Translations under genes and position numbers: made by a program
Notes under the pieces: model-generated
Told to the model about the DNA's origin: nothing
The model's input: the letters and a program-made list of their open reading frames with translations, nothing else
The model's database searches: none
In this document: piece after piece, positions 1 to 8,535 of the stretch
Layout: each line of letters begins with the position of its first letter
Position numbering within the stretch: the stretch's first letter is position 1
Assembly: GCA_963784805.1 (NCBI GenBank)
Contig: CAWASR010000008.1
Coordinates: forward strand, 496,001-560,000
Direction: 5' to 3'
Length of the DNA stretch: 64,000 nucleotides
Origin: Roseiarcus sp963784805
Lineage (GTDB): Bacteria > Pseudomonadota > Alphaproteobacteria > Rhizobiales > Beijerinckiaceae

Positions 1-93
1 CAAAGGCACGGGGGGATTCGGAGGCGGGAGGTTTCCCCTCTTACCGACTTTCCGCTCCCGCCGCCAGAAGGCGCCGGCGATCGACGGCGAGCT

Positions 94-653
94 TCAACCG
101 TATTCCGGCCGGCGCTCATCGCCGGGAGTGATTCTTAATTTGGGCCTTTTTCTTAACTTTGGACCTTTTTCTTTCGCTCTCGCCTTCGTGTCCGTCGCCG
201 GAGCGTGGGCGTAGCCATGCGGGCCGGACCAGCCGGGCAGATCGTCCGCCTCGCCGGACTTGGCCAACGCCAGCGCTTCCGTCAGCGCCGCATTGAAGTC
301 CGCTCTGATCGCCTTCGCTTTGATGCGCGAGCGCAGGAAGTCGGCACATGGGAATTCCGAGAACGGCGTCGCATCTTTCGCGAAGCCGCCACTGGTGCGC
401 GATTCGCCGGCGAGAGACCGATATGATCGCCCTTGAGGCCGATGATGACCGGAACCATGTGCGCGCCGAGGAATTTGGCCAGGTCCTGCGAGGTTCCCTG
501 CTTCCACGCGTCTCGCTTCTGAAAGACTTCGTGCATGCCGAGGGTCACCTGGGTCGGCCGGAGACTCAGGATCGGCGTCGAGTGGAGAACCGGCTCGCGC
601 ACGGACAGCATTGGCGCACCGCAGTTTGGTTCGGCGAGGGGCGAGCGGCGCAA
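94..653 (-). pseudogene. Broken ParB-like nuclease gene (ParBc_2 type)
   Basis: The minus strand encodes two pieces of one protein in different frames. The upstream piece (about 653 to 428) reads LRPTQVTLGMHEVFQKRDAW, then DLAKFLGAHMVPVIIGLKGDH, which resembles the start of the putative ParB-like nuclease family. The downstream piece (about 426 to 94) reads YRSLAGESRTSGGFAKDATP, then SEF, ADFLRSRIK and LPGWSGP, the usual C-terminal part. The middle, which in this family holds an Asp-His-His-His motif after the first piece, is absent, so an internal deletion also shifted the frame. The join is near 425-430. The family's role is unclear, and these are not chromosomal partition ParB proteins. 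An internal ATG at 611 is an alternative start. Confidence 0.7.
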
Positions 654-802
654 AGGTGTCTTTTTTGAACGGCCGGGTCAAACGGGCCCGCTTGGCGACG
701 GGACAAGACTGTTGTCGTCTATGTCATTTGACCCTCTCAACAAATCGTGATTTGTCGCGCCGCGTCCTATAAACCCGCGTTTCTCGGCGAGACCGTCCGG
801 CC

Positions 803-3448
803 ATGCGTTCTGAACGCTATAACGTGCGCGAATCCGAAGCCAAATGGCGCAAAGCCTGGGCGGAAGCGCGGGTCTTCACGACCCGCAACGACGATCCGCG
901 GCCCAAATATTATGTCCTCGAGATGTTCCCTTATCCTTCGGGCCGGATTCATATGGGCCATGTGCGCAACTACGCCATGGGCGACGTTGTCGCGCGCTAC
1001 CGGCGCGCGCGCGGCTACAACGTCCTGCATCCGATGGGTTGGGACGCTTTCGGCCTGCCGGCGGAAAACGCCGCTATACAGAATGCGACCCATCCGGCGA
1101 AATGGACTTACGCCAACATCGAAACCATGCGCGCGCAATTGCAGTCGATGGGCCTGTCGCTGGACTGGTCGCGGGAAATCGCGACCTGTGACCCGACCTA
1201 CTACAAGCATCAACAGAGGCTGTTTCTCGATTTTCTCGCCGCCGGCCTCGTCGCGCGCAAGAAATCGAAGGTCAATTGGGACCCGGTCGATCACACCGTG
1301 CTCGCCAACGAGCAGGTGATCGACGGCCGCGGCTGGCGTTCCGGCGCGGTGGTGGAACAGCGCGAGCTCGCGCAATGGTTCTTCAAGATCACCGAATATT
1401 CGGAGGAACTGCTCGCCGGTCTGGAGCGGCTCGATCGCTGGCCCGAGAAGGTCCGCCTGATGCAGCGCAACTGGATCGGACGGTCGGAAGGCCTGACGGT
1501 GCGTTTCGTCATCGATCGGGCAACGCTCGGCCCGCTCGCTCGCGAGCCGGGAGTGGGCGAGCTCGAAATTTACACGACGCGCCCCGACACGCTGTTCGGC
1601 GCGAAGTTCATGGCGGTCGCGGCTGATCATCCGCTCGCCGGCGCCGCCGCGCGACACGATCCGGCGCTCTCCGCCTTCATCGAGGAATGCCGCAGGGTCG
1701 GAACGTCGGTCGCGGCGATCGAGACCGCCGAGAAGAAGGGCTACGACACAGGATTACGCGTCCTTCACCCGTTCGATCCCGACTGGCGCCTGCCGGTTTA
1801 CGTCGCCAACTTCATTCTCATGGACTATGGGACCGGCGCCATCTTCGGGTGCCCGGCTCACGACCAGCGCGATCTCGATTTCGTCAACGCCTATGGGCTC
1901 GGCGCGACCCCCGTCGTCTGCCCGCCCGACGCCGATCCTGCGACCTTCGTCATCGACAAGGTCGCCTTCGACGGCGAGGGCGTGATGATCAATTCCCGCT
2001 TCCTCGACGGTATGACGATCGAGGCCGCCAAAGAAGAAGTGGCGCGTCGCCTGGAGGCGGTGAAGCTCGGCGACAGGCCGCAGGCCAAGCGACAGGTCAA
2101 TTTCAAACTGCGCGACTGGGGCGTCTCGCGCCAACGCTATTGGGGCTGCCCGATACCGATCATCCATTGCGAAAGCTGCGGCGTCGTTCCCGTTCCGGTC
2201 CAGGATCTGCCGGTCAGGCTGCCCGAGGACGTCACGTTCGATCAGTCGGGAAATCCGCTCGAGCGCCACCCGACTTGGAAGCACATCACCTGTCCCCGAT
2301 GCGGCGCGCCGGCGCGGCGCGAGACCGACACGATGGACACGTTCGTTGATTCTTCCTGGTACTTCGTGCGCTTCACCGATCCGACCAACGAATCGGCTCC
2401 GGCCGATCGGGTTGTGGCCGATCGCTGGCTGGCCGTCGATCAATATATCGGCGGAATCGAGCACGCGATCCTGCATCTGCTCTATTCGCGCTTCTTCACC
2501 CGCGCGATGCGCAAATGTGGGCATCTCGATCTCGATGAGCCGTTCGCCGGCCTTTTCACCCAGGGCATGGTGGTCCACGAGACCTATCGCGATAGCAGCG
2601 GGCAATGGCTCGCGCCGTCGCAGGTGCGTCTCGAGGCGGACGGCGAAGGCCGTCGGGCCGTTCTCGTCGACAGCGACGAACCGGTTGAAATCGGCCCGAT
2701 CGAGAAGATGTCGAAATCGAAGCGCAACACAGTCGATCCTGACGACATCATTGCGACCTACGGCGCCGACACGGCTCGATGGTTCATGCTCTCCGACTCG
2801 CCGCCTGAGCGCGACGTCATCTGGACCGAGGCCGGGGTGCAGGGGGCCTACAAGCAGACGCAGCGGCTCTGGCGCCTGACCTGCGAGATCGAGCGTGCCG
2901 TCGGACCCGAGCGTCCGTCGGAGCCGGCGGCGTTTGGCGCGGAGGCCCGGCGCATCCGCCAGATCGCGCATGGCGCGCTGGCGAAGATCGAGGACGAGAT
3001 CGAACGGCTGCGCTTCAATGTCTGCATCGCCACGATCTATGAATTCGGCAATGCGCTCGGCGCGGCGGTGGGAGCGATCGAGGCGACGCCGGTCGCCGAC
3101 GACCTGCGGTTCGCCCTTGCCGAGGCGGGCGACATTCTGGTCCATTGTTTCGCGCCGATGATGCCGCACCTCGCAGAGGAATGCTGGGAGGCGCTCGGCC
3201 ACAAGACGTTCGTCGCGCAAAGCCCATGGCCGGTCGCCGACCGCGGGCTGATCGTTTTGAGCCACGTGACCTATGTCGCCCAGGTCAACGGCAAAAAGCG
3301 GGGCGAACTGAGGATCGAGCGCGACGCCGACGCCAAGCGGATCGAAAACGCCGCGCTCGCCCTCGACGCCGTCGTCCGGGCGATGGATAATAAGCGAGCC
3401 CGCAAGGTCATTATCGTGCCGCACAGGATCGTCAATGTCGTGGTTTAG
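803..3448 (+). CDS. leuS: Leucyl-tRNA synthetase
   Basis: Cytoplasmic class I aminoacyl-tRNA synthetase that charges tRNA-Leu with leucine. The 881 residues match the usual bacterial LeuRS length. The HIGH-type motif is HMGH at residues 50-53, inside YPSGRIHMGHVRNY, and KMSKS is at 635-639. Between them lies the large CP1 editing insertion (threonine-rich TTRPDT near residue 257) and a Cys-x2-Cys pair in the zinc-ribbon region (HCESCG, CPRCG). The C-terminal anticodon-binding part ends in a VNGKKRGEL segment typical of the family. The ATG at 803 begins the conserved RYNVRESEAKWRK stretch. Its end overlaps lptE by 14 bases, so the two are probably co-transcribed. Confidence 0.97.
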   Translation: MRSERYNVRESEAKWRKAWAEARVFTTRNDDPRPKYYVLEMFPYPSGRIHMGHVRNYAMGDVVARYRRARGYNVLHPMGWDAFGLPAENAAIQNATHPAKWTYANIETMRAQLQSMGLSLDWSREIATCDPTYYKHQQRLFLDFLAAGLVARKKSKVNWDPVDHTVLANEQVIDGRGWRSGAVVEQRELAQWFFKITEYSEELLAGLERLDRWPEKVRLMQRNWIGRSEGLTVRFVIDRATLGPLAREPGVGELEIYTTRPDTLFGAKFMAVAADHPLAGAAARHDPALSAFIEECRRVGTSVAAIETAEKKGYDTGLRVLHPFDPDWRLPVYVANFILMDYGTGAIFGCPAHDQRDLDFVNAYGLGATPVVCPPDADPATFVIDKVAFDGEGVMINSRFLDGMTIEAAKEEVARRLEAVKLGDRPQAKRQVNFKLRDWGVSRQRYWGCPIPIIHCESCGVVPVPVQDLPVRLPEDVTFDQSGNPLERHPTWKHITCPRCGAPARRETDTMDTFVDSSWYFVRFTDPTNESAPADRVVADRWLAVDQYIGGIEHAILHLLYSRFFTRAMRKCGHLDLDEPFAGLFTQGMVVHETYRDSSGQWLAPSQVRLEADGEGRRAVLVDSDEPVEIGPIEKMSKSKRNTVDPDDIIATYGADTARWFMLSDSPPERDVIWTEAGVQGAYKQTQRLWRLTCEIERAVGPERPSEPAAFGAEARRIRQIAHGALAKIEDEIERLRFNVCIATIYEFGNALGAAVGAIEATPVADDLRFALAEAGDILVHCFAPMMPHLAEECWEALGHKTFVAQSPWPVADRGLIVLSHVTYVAQVNGKKRGELRIERDADAKRIENAALALDAVVRAMDNKRARKVIIVPHRIVNVVV

Positions 3449-3947
3449 AATTCTTGGCCGGGGGGCGGCGCTTGCGCTGGCGGGCGGGGTGGCCGGCTGT
3501 TTCCAGCCGCTCTACGGCGAGGCTTCGCATCCGGGTCTCGTCGAAGACTTGCGGGCGATCGAAGTTGCGCCCATCAAGGACCGCGTCGGCCACTATCTGG
3601 CCGAGGACCTCATCGCCGACCTCAACGGCACGGGCCAGACGCCGCCGCCGAAATACCACCTGACGGTCACGGTTTCGCTGGGACAGCAGACGCCGACGGT
3701 CAACTCGGAAATCAACGCCGCCTCCTCGGCGACGATGACGGGCGAGGCCAGTTACACCCTGACCAGCGTCGACGGCGGCGTCAAGATTCTGACCGGCAAC
3801 GCCAGCGCGGCTGCGGCCTACGACCGCACGACGCAGCGCTATTCCGACCTGCGCGCGGCGCGCGACGCCGAGATTCGCATCGCTCGCGCGCTTTCCTCGG
3901 AAATATCCCTGCGTCTCGCCTCAGCGCTGGCCGGCAAGAATTCGTAA
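3435..3947 (+). CDS. lptE: LPS-assembly lipoprotein LptE
   Basis: Outer-membrane lipoprotein that plugs the LptD barrel and helps deliver lipopolysaccharide to the cell surface. The 170-residue protein starts with a short signal peptide, and the lipobox ends at Cys22 (GGVAGC), followed by FQPLYG, the opening typical of alphaproteobacterial LptE. The rest is a compact domain rich in beta strands. The start overlaps the end of leuS, an arrangement common in this class. In many relatives holA follows directly, but here the next gene is an ABC permease, so the usual leuS-lptE-holA order ends at lptE. Assignment rests on the N-terminus, the length and the neighbour. Confidence 0.88.
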   Translation: MSWFRILGRGAALALAGGVAGCFQPLYGEASHPGLVEDLRAIEVAPIKDRVGHYLAEDLIADLNGTGQTPPPKYHLTVTVSLGQQTPTVNSEINAASSATMTGEASYTLTSVDGGVKILTGNASAAAAYDRTTQRYSDLRAARDAEIRIARALSSEISLRLASALAGKNS

Positions 3948-3988
3948 GGCCTTGTCTCGACTTCGCCCGAAGCCTTAGCTTAAGGGCG

Positions 3989-4936
3989 ATGGTTTCTTTC
4001 GTCCTCCAGCGCCTGGCGGTTCTCGCAGCGACGCTCCTGTGCGCGTCGCTGATCGTATTCGCCGTCATGGAAATTCTTCCTGGCGACGCCGCGCAGACCA
4101 TGCTGGGGCCGACCGCGACGCCCGAGTCGGTCGCGGCCCTTTCGCACAAGCTCGGCCTCGACCAGCCGGCGCCCCTGCGTTACGCGCACTGGATCGGCGG
4201 CGCTCTTCATGGAGATTTCGGGCTTTCCTACGCCTATAATTCGCCGATCGGGCCGCTGATAGGCTCGAGTCTCTTGGTCAGCGCGCCCCTGGCCCTGATG
4301 GCGATGGCGCTCGCCGGCTTCATCGCTCTGACCGCGGGCGTCTATGCCGCGGGCCGGAGGGGCCGGGCGGGCGACGCGATCGTGATGGGCGCGAGCCAAA
4401 TCGGCATCGCCGTGCCGAATTTCTGGCTTGCGATCCTGATGGTGATCGTGTTCGCCGTGACTCTCAGGCTCGTTCCCGCCGGCGGGTTCCCGGGGTGGGA
4501 ATACCCGTTCCGGGCGCTCGAAGCTCTGATCCTGCCTGCGGTCGCGCTCGGGGTGGTGCAGGCGGCGATCCTGACCCGGGTCACGCGATCCGCTGTGCTG
4601 GAGGCGCTCGACGAGGATTTCATGCGCACCGCGCGCGCCAAGGGCGTGTCGCGACGCTCGGCGCTCTGGCGGCACGCGCTGCCGAACGCGCTGGTTCCGA
4701 TTCTCACCATCATGGGCCTTCAATTCGCCAACCTGATCGCCGGCGCGATCGTGGTCGAAAATGTGTTCGTTCTGCCCGGCCTCGGCCGGCTTCTGCTCCA
4801 GTCGATCTCCAATCGCGACACCCTGGTGGTTCAGAACTGTGTGATGCTGACGGCGATCATCGTGATCGGGCTCAATTTTATCGTCGACGTCGCCTGCGCC
4901 GCGATCGACCCGCGGCTCAGGAACCCCGCCGCATGA
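3989..4936 (+). CDS. Dipeptide/oligopeptide ABC transporter permease (DppB type)
   Basis: Inner-membrane permease of a peptide-type ABC importer (BPD_transp_1 family, DppB/OppB class), 315 residues with about six membrane helices. It opens with the typical VLQRLAVLAATLLCASLIVF helix and has GDAAQTMLGPTATPE, a common DppB feature. The EAA loop that docks the ATPases is ARAKGVSRRSALWRHALPNA near residues 222-241. It ends with IDPRLRNPAA. The stop overlaps the start of the second permease (ATGA at 4933-4936), which shows tight coupling. Substrate cannot be told from the sequence; peptides, opines, nickel and glutathione are all carried by this class. Confidence 0.92.
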   Translation: MVSFVLQRLAVLAATLLCASLIVFAVMEILPGDAAQTMLGPTATPESVAALSHKLGLDQPAPLRYAHWIGGALHGDFGLSYAYNSPIGPLIGSSLLVSAPLALMAMALAGFIALTAGVYAAGRRGRAGDAIVMGASQIGIAVPNFWLAILMVIVFAVTLRLVPAGGFPGWEYPFRALEALILPAVALGVVQAAILTRVTRSAVLEALDEDFMRTARAKGVSRRSALWRHALPNALVPILTIMGLQFANLIAGAIVVENVFVLPGLGRLLLQSISNRDTLVVQNCVMLTAIIVIGLNFIVDVACAAIDPRLRNPAA

Positions 4937-5772
4937 GCGCTATCGCATGGCCCCGGCCGCGCGCCAACGCGAGCCTGTGGCTCGGCGCCGCTTTGGTCGG
5001 AGCCCTGATCGCCGCGGCGGCTCTGTCGCTCGTCTGGACGCCGTACCCGCCAGCCGCGATCGACATTCCTCACAAGCTCGCGTCGCCTTCGGCCGTACAT
5101 TGGTTCGGCACCGACAGTCTCGGGCGGGACGTCGCCTCGCGATTGCTGGCCGGCTCGCGGGTGTCGATTCTCGTTGGCGTCGTCGCGGTCGGCATCGGGC
5201 TTGTGTTCGGGGTCGCGCTTGGCCTGGTCGCGGCGTTCTCCAAGGGCCTCACCGAGGATGCGGTCATGAAGGCGAGCGACTTCGTCTTCGCCTTTCCCGC
5301 GCTGCTGTCGGCGATCATGCTGACCTCGACTTTCGGCCCCGGCGTCGTCAACGCGATCATCGCGATCGGCGTCTATAATGTGCCGATTATCGCCAAACTG
5401 ACCCGCGCGACCGCCAATGGCGTCCTGGCCCGCGAATACTCGCTTGCCGCGCGCGCCGCCGGACGCGGACCGCTGTCCATCGCCCTCGACCACGTGCTGC
5501 CGAACATCGCTCCTGCGCTGATCGTGCAGGCGACGATCCAGTTCGCCATCGCAATTCTCGCCGAGGCGGCGCTCTCGTATCTCGGCCTCGGCGCGCAGCC
5601 GCCGCAGGTCTCCTGGGGCAAGATGCTCGCCGACGCGCAGAACGTCCTCTATAACGCGCCGCATCTGGCGATTTATCCCGGCGTTGCGATCGCGCTCAGC
5701 GTGTTCGGCCTCAATCTGCTCGGCGACGGCCTGCGCGACGCGCTGGATCCCAAGCTGAAGGTCAGGAATTGA
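4933..5772 (+). CDS. Dipeptide/oligopeptide ABC transporter permease (DppC type)
   Basis: Second inner-membrane permease of the same importer, 279 residues from the ATG at 4933. The reading frame stays open far upstream, but the ATGA overlap and the MSAIAWPRPRANASLW start fit the family. The DppC signature HWFGTDSLGRDVASRLLAGS lies near residues 55-74. The EAA loop reads ARAAGRGPLSIALDHVLPNI around residues 175-194. Five to six membrane helices follow the first transmembrane segment. The stop at 5770-5772 is directly followed by the ATG of the first ATPase gene. Confidence 0.92.
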   Translation: MSAIAWPRPRANASLWLGAALVGALIAAAALSLVWTPYPPAAIDIPHKLASPSAVHWFGTDSLGRDVASRLLAGSRVSILVGVVAVGIGLVFGVALGLVAAFSKGLTEDAVMKASDFVFAFPALLSAIMLTSTFGPGVVNAIIAIGVYNVPIIAKLTRATANGVLAREYSLAARAAGRGPLSIALDHVLPNIAPALIVQATIQFAIAILAEAALSYLGLGAQPPQVSWGKMLADAQNVLYNAPHLAIYPGVAIALSVFGLNLLGDGLRDALDPKLKVRN

Positions 5773-5773
5773 G

Positions 5774-6748
5774 ATGCTGCTGGAGGTTTCCGACCTCGTC
5801 GTCGACCTCGCGACGCCGGATGGCGCCCGGCGCGTCGTGGACGGGGCGACGTTCGCGCTCGACGAAGGCGAGAGTCTCGGGGTCGTCGGCGAGTCCGGCT
5901 CCGGCAAGACGATGACCGCTCTCGCGCTGATGGGTCTGACGCCGGAGAACGCGCTTATTTCGGGCTCGATCCGCTTCGAGGGGCGTGAACTCGTCGGCCT
6001 CGATGAAGAGGCGATGCGCGCCCTGCGCGGCGATCGGATCGCGATGGTTTTTCAGGAGCCGATGACCGCGCTCAACCCGTTGCATCGGGTCGGCGCGCAA
6101 GTCGCCGAGCCGCTGATGCTGCATCGCGGGATGTCGAAAAGAGCGGCTCTCGCAATGGCCACGAAGCTGCTCGAACATGCGCGGCTCGCCGAGCCTGAAC
6201 GGGCGGCGCGGTCCTATCCGTTCGCGCTGTCGGGCGGCGAGCGGCAGCGGGCGATGATTGCGATGGCGATCGGCTGCTCGCCCCGCCTTGTCATCGCCGA
6301 TGAGCCGACGACGGCGCTCGACGTGACGGTTCAGGCGCGAATTCTGGAGCTGATCGACGGTCTGCGCTCGGAATCAAAAATGGCGCTTCTCCTGATTAGC
6401 CATGACCTGGCGGTGGTCGCGGGTCACTGCGACCGCATCATTGTGATGTACGCGGGCCTTTTAATGGAGAGCGGCCCAGTCGACATGGTTCTGCGCGAAT
6501 CGAAGAATCCCTATACGCGCGCGCTGCTGGAGGCCCGGCCGCGGCCCGGCGCTCCGCGCGGGGCCCGGCTCAAGACCATTCCCGGCGCGCCGCCGGTCGC
6601 CTACGCCAACCGCGCCGGCTGCCCGTTCGCCGACCGCTGCGCGCTGACGATCGACATCTGCCGCACGACGCCTCCGCCACTGGTCGCATTCGGCGCCGAC
6701 CATATTTCGAAATGCCACCGCGCCGGCGAGGCGGGGCTGACCCAATGA
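5774..6748 (+). CDS. Peptide-type ABC transporter ATPase (DppD type)
   Basis: Cytoplasmic ATPase that powers the importer, 324 residues. Walker A is GESGSGKT at residues 39-46, the Q-loop is VFQEPMTALNP, the ABC signature is LSGGERQR, and Walker B is LVIADEPTTALD with the H-loop in LLISHDLAVV. The C-terminal oligopeptide extension carries the cysteine pattern AGCPFADRCALTIDICR and a further Cys in SKCHRAGE, as in Dpp/Opp ATPases, where it can hold an iron-sulfur cluster. The stop overlaps the next start (ATGA at 6745-6748). Confidence 0.94.
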   Translation: MLLEVSDLVVDLATPDGARRVVDGATFALDEGESLGVVGESGSGKTMTALALMGLTPENALISGSIRFEGRELVGLDEEAMRALRGDRIAMVFQEPMTALNPLHRVGAQVAEPLMLHRGMSKRAALAMATKLLEHARLAEPERAARSYPFALSGGERQRAMIAMAIGCSPRLVIADEPTTALDVTVQARILELIDGLRSESKMALLLISHDLAVVAGHCDRIIVMYAGLLMESGPVDMVLRESKNPYTRALLEARPRPGAPRGARLKTIPGAPPVAYANRAGCPFADRCALTIDICRTTPPPLVAFGADHISKCHRAGEAGLTQ

Positions 6749-7713
6749 GCGGGCCGCCGCTGCTGGACGTCGTCGATCTGGTCAAAACCTATCGCCTGCC
6801 GCGGATGAGCCTGATGGCGCCGAGGCGCGCCCGTCCCGCGCTGGCGGGCGTCAGCTTTTCCGTTTGGACTGGGCGCTCGTTCGGGATAGTCGGCGAATCC
6901 GGGTCCGGCAAGTCGACGCTGGCGCGCATCGCCCTGGCGCTCGACCGGCCGGATTCTGGAATGGTCAAGCTCGAAGGGCGCTCCCTTTTCGACCTGCCGC
7001 GCCGCGAATTGCGCCGCCTTCGCGCTCATATGCAGATGATCTTTCAGGACCCCTACGGTTCGCTCGATCCCCGCCAGCGAGTCGAGAAGATCGTCGCCGA
7101 GCCGCTCGCGGCGTTGGGCGGCGCATCGCGGACCGCGCGGCGTGCGCGGGTCGCGGCGTCGCTGGAGGCGGTCGGCCTCAACGCCTCCGACGCGACAAAG
7201 TATCCGCACGAGTTTTCCGGCGGTCAGCGGCAGCGAATCGCGATCGCCCGGGCGCTGATCACGAGGCCGAAGCTCGTCGTCGCCGACGAGCCGGTGTCCG
7301 CGCTCGATGTGTCGGTGCAGGCGCAGGCCTTGAACCTGATGAGCGATCTGCAGCGCGACGCGGGCGTGACCTATCTCTTGATCAGCCACGACCTCGCGGT
7401 TGTCGCCCACATCTGCGATACGACTGCGGTGATGTTTCGCGGACGCGTGGTCGAAATTGGTCCGACCGAGGCGCTGTTTGCTGCGCCGGCGCATCCTTAT
7501 ACCCGCGAACTCGTCGATGCGACGCCGCGCCTCGATCGGGCGGCGCGAATCGCTCCATCGGCCCAAAAGGAGTCTGACAACGAGAGAGGGCGGGGTTGCG
7601 CGTTTGCGGGGCGCTGCGCATTCGCGCGTTCGCGCTGCCTCGAGGAAGCGCCGGCTCTCGAGGCCGTCAATGAGGAAAGCCGCCGCGCGGCCTGTCATTT
7701 CCCGCTGATTTAG
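6745..7713 (+). CDS. Peptide-type ABC transporter ATPase (DppF type)
   Basis: Second ATPase of the importer, 322 residues from the ATG at 6745, chosen because it overlaps the stop of the first ATPase gene and begins the MSGPPLLDVVDLVKTY domain; a start at 6712 would add a run of arginines not seen in the family. Walker A is GESGSGKS at 50-57, the Q-loop is IFQDPYGSLDPRQRV, the signature is FSGGQRQR, and Walker B is LVVADEPVSALD. The C-terminal cysteines (RGCAFAGRCAFARSRC) match the DppF class. It pairs with the upstream ATPase as a heterodimer. The permease-permease-ATPase-ATPase order is the standard Dpp layout. Confidence 0.93.
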   Translation: MSGPPLLDVVDLVKTYRLPRMSLMAPRRARPALAGVSFSVWTGRSFGIVGESGSGKSTLARIALALDRPDSGMVKLEGRSLFDLPRRELRRLRAHMQMIFQDPYGSLDPRQRVEKIVAEPLAALGGASRTARRARVAASLEAVGLNASDATKYPHEFSGGQRQRIAIARALITRPKLVVADEPVSALDVSVQAQALNLMSDLQRDAGVTYLLISHDLAVVAHICDTTAVMFRGRVVEIGPTEALFAAPAHPYTRELVDATPRLDRAARIAPSAQKESDNERGRGCAFAGRCAFARSRCLEEAPALEAVNEESRRAACHFPLI

Positions 7714-7851
7714 GTCAGCGTCGTTGACTTGAACGTAATGCTTTTTTGACTGGCGCGCTCTTGCGCGGCGTCTGACGGCGCCCAATGTGATAGGCGCCCG
7801 AGCGACCGCCGCCGAAGGCGTCGCGGCCTCGGGAGCGATGGAGACTCGACA

Positions 7852-8376
7852 ATGGCTACGGCGGATAGTGCGATGGGCGGTTCCTATGGCGCTCGGGAAT
7901 TCGGTCCTGGCGAATGGGCGGGCGCTCCATGGCGGCGCGGCGGCGGTTCGCGTTGGTCGCCATTTGAAATCATCGCCATGGTTCTCGGTTTCATTGTCTT
8001 TTGGCCGCTCGGCCTGGCGATCCTCGGCTACATGGCTTGGCGGCGCCGGTACGGCGGCCCCGACTTGCAGACGCTGGCGACCAGCAAATGGCAGGACGCC
8101 CGCAGTATGATGTCATCGAACCACGCATGGGGATGCGGCCGCGGCATGAACCGCGCGGCCCGCTTTTATTCCTCGACCGGCAACGCCGCATTCGATGAGT
8201 GGAAGACCGCCGAACTCGCCCGGCTCGACGAAGAGCGCCGAAGGCTCGACGAGGCGCAGCGCGAATTCGCCGAATATGTCGAGGCGATCCGGCGCGCCAA
8301 GGACCGCGAGGAGTTCGAACGCTTCATGGCCGAACGCCGCTCGCGTCCGGCCGGCGGAACAGAACCGCCGCGCTGA
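7852..8376 (+). CDS. DUF2852 membrane-anchored protein
   Basis: A 174-residue protein that I recognise as DUF2852, a family of unknown function found mainly in alphaproteobacteria. It has a glycine-rich N-terminus, then a helix (FEIIAMVLGFIVFWPLGLAI, about residues 40-59) and the LGYMAWRRRYG segment that marks the family. The C-terminal third is a charged amphipathic stretch (residues about 115-165, AELARLDEERRRLDEAQREF) likely to form a coiled coil. It sits between the importer ATPases and the solute-binding protein, on the same strand, which is not a usual place for it. No role in transport should be assumed. A GGAG lies 10-15 bases upstream of the start. Confidence 0.82.
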   Translation: MATADSAMGGSYGAREFGPGEWAGAPWRRGGGSRWSPFEIIAMVLGFIVFWPLGLAILGYMAWRRRYGGPDLQTLATSKWQDARSMMSSNHAWGCGRGMNRAARFYSSTGNAAFDEWKTAELARLDEERRRLDEAQREFAEYVEAIRRAKDREEFERFMAERRSRPAGGTEPPR

Positions 8377-8413
8377 CGAAAACCTGAGAGAATCGTTCGA
8401 TCCAAAAAAGGAG

Positions 8414-8437
8414 CCGGGCGTCCGCGAGGATGCCCGG
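8414..8437 (+). terminator. GC hairpin between DUF2852 and the binding-protein gene
   Basis: The arms CCGGGCGTCC (8414-8423) and GGATGCCCGG (8428-8437) pair at nine of ten positions around a four-base loop. A run of six A lies just upstream, but no T-run follows, so it may be a weak terminator or an mRNA-stabilising stem that sets the binding-protein gene apart from the permease genes. Confidence 0.4.
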
Positions 8438-8535
8438 TCGTTGACGCGCCGAATGGGGCAGGTGCGAATATTGACGATGTCGCCTCCCGCAATGCTATGC
8501 TCGGCTGCCTTTCCGCTTTAGCGCCGGAGCATGCC

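Noticed and set aside
1754..3424. A 556-residue minus-strand frame inside leuS.
   Set aside because: Pure antisense shadow of a conserved gene; composition is arginine/aspartate-rich without motifs.
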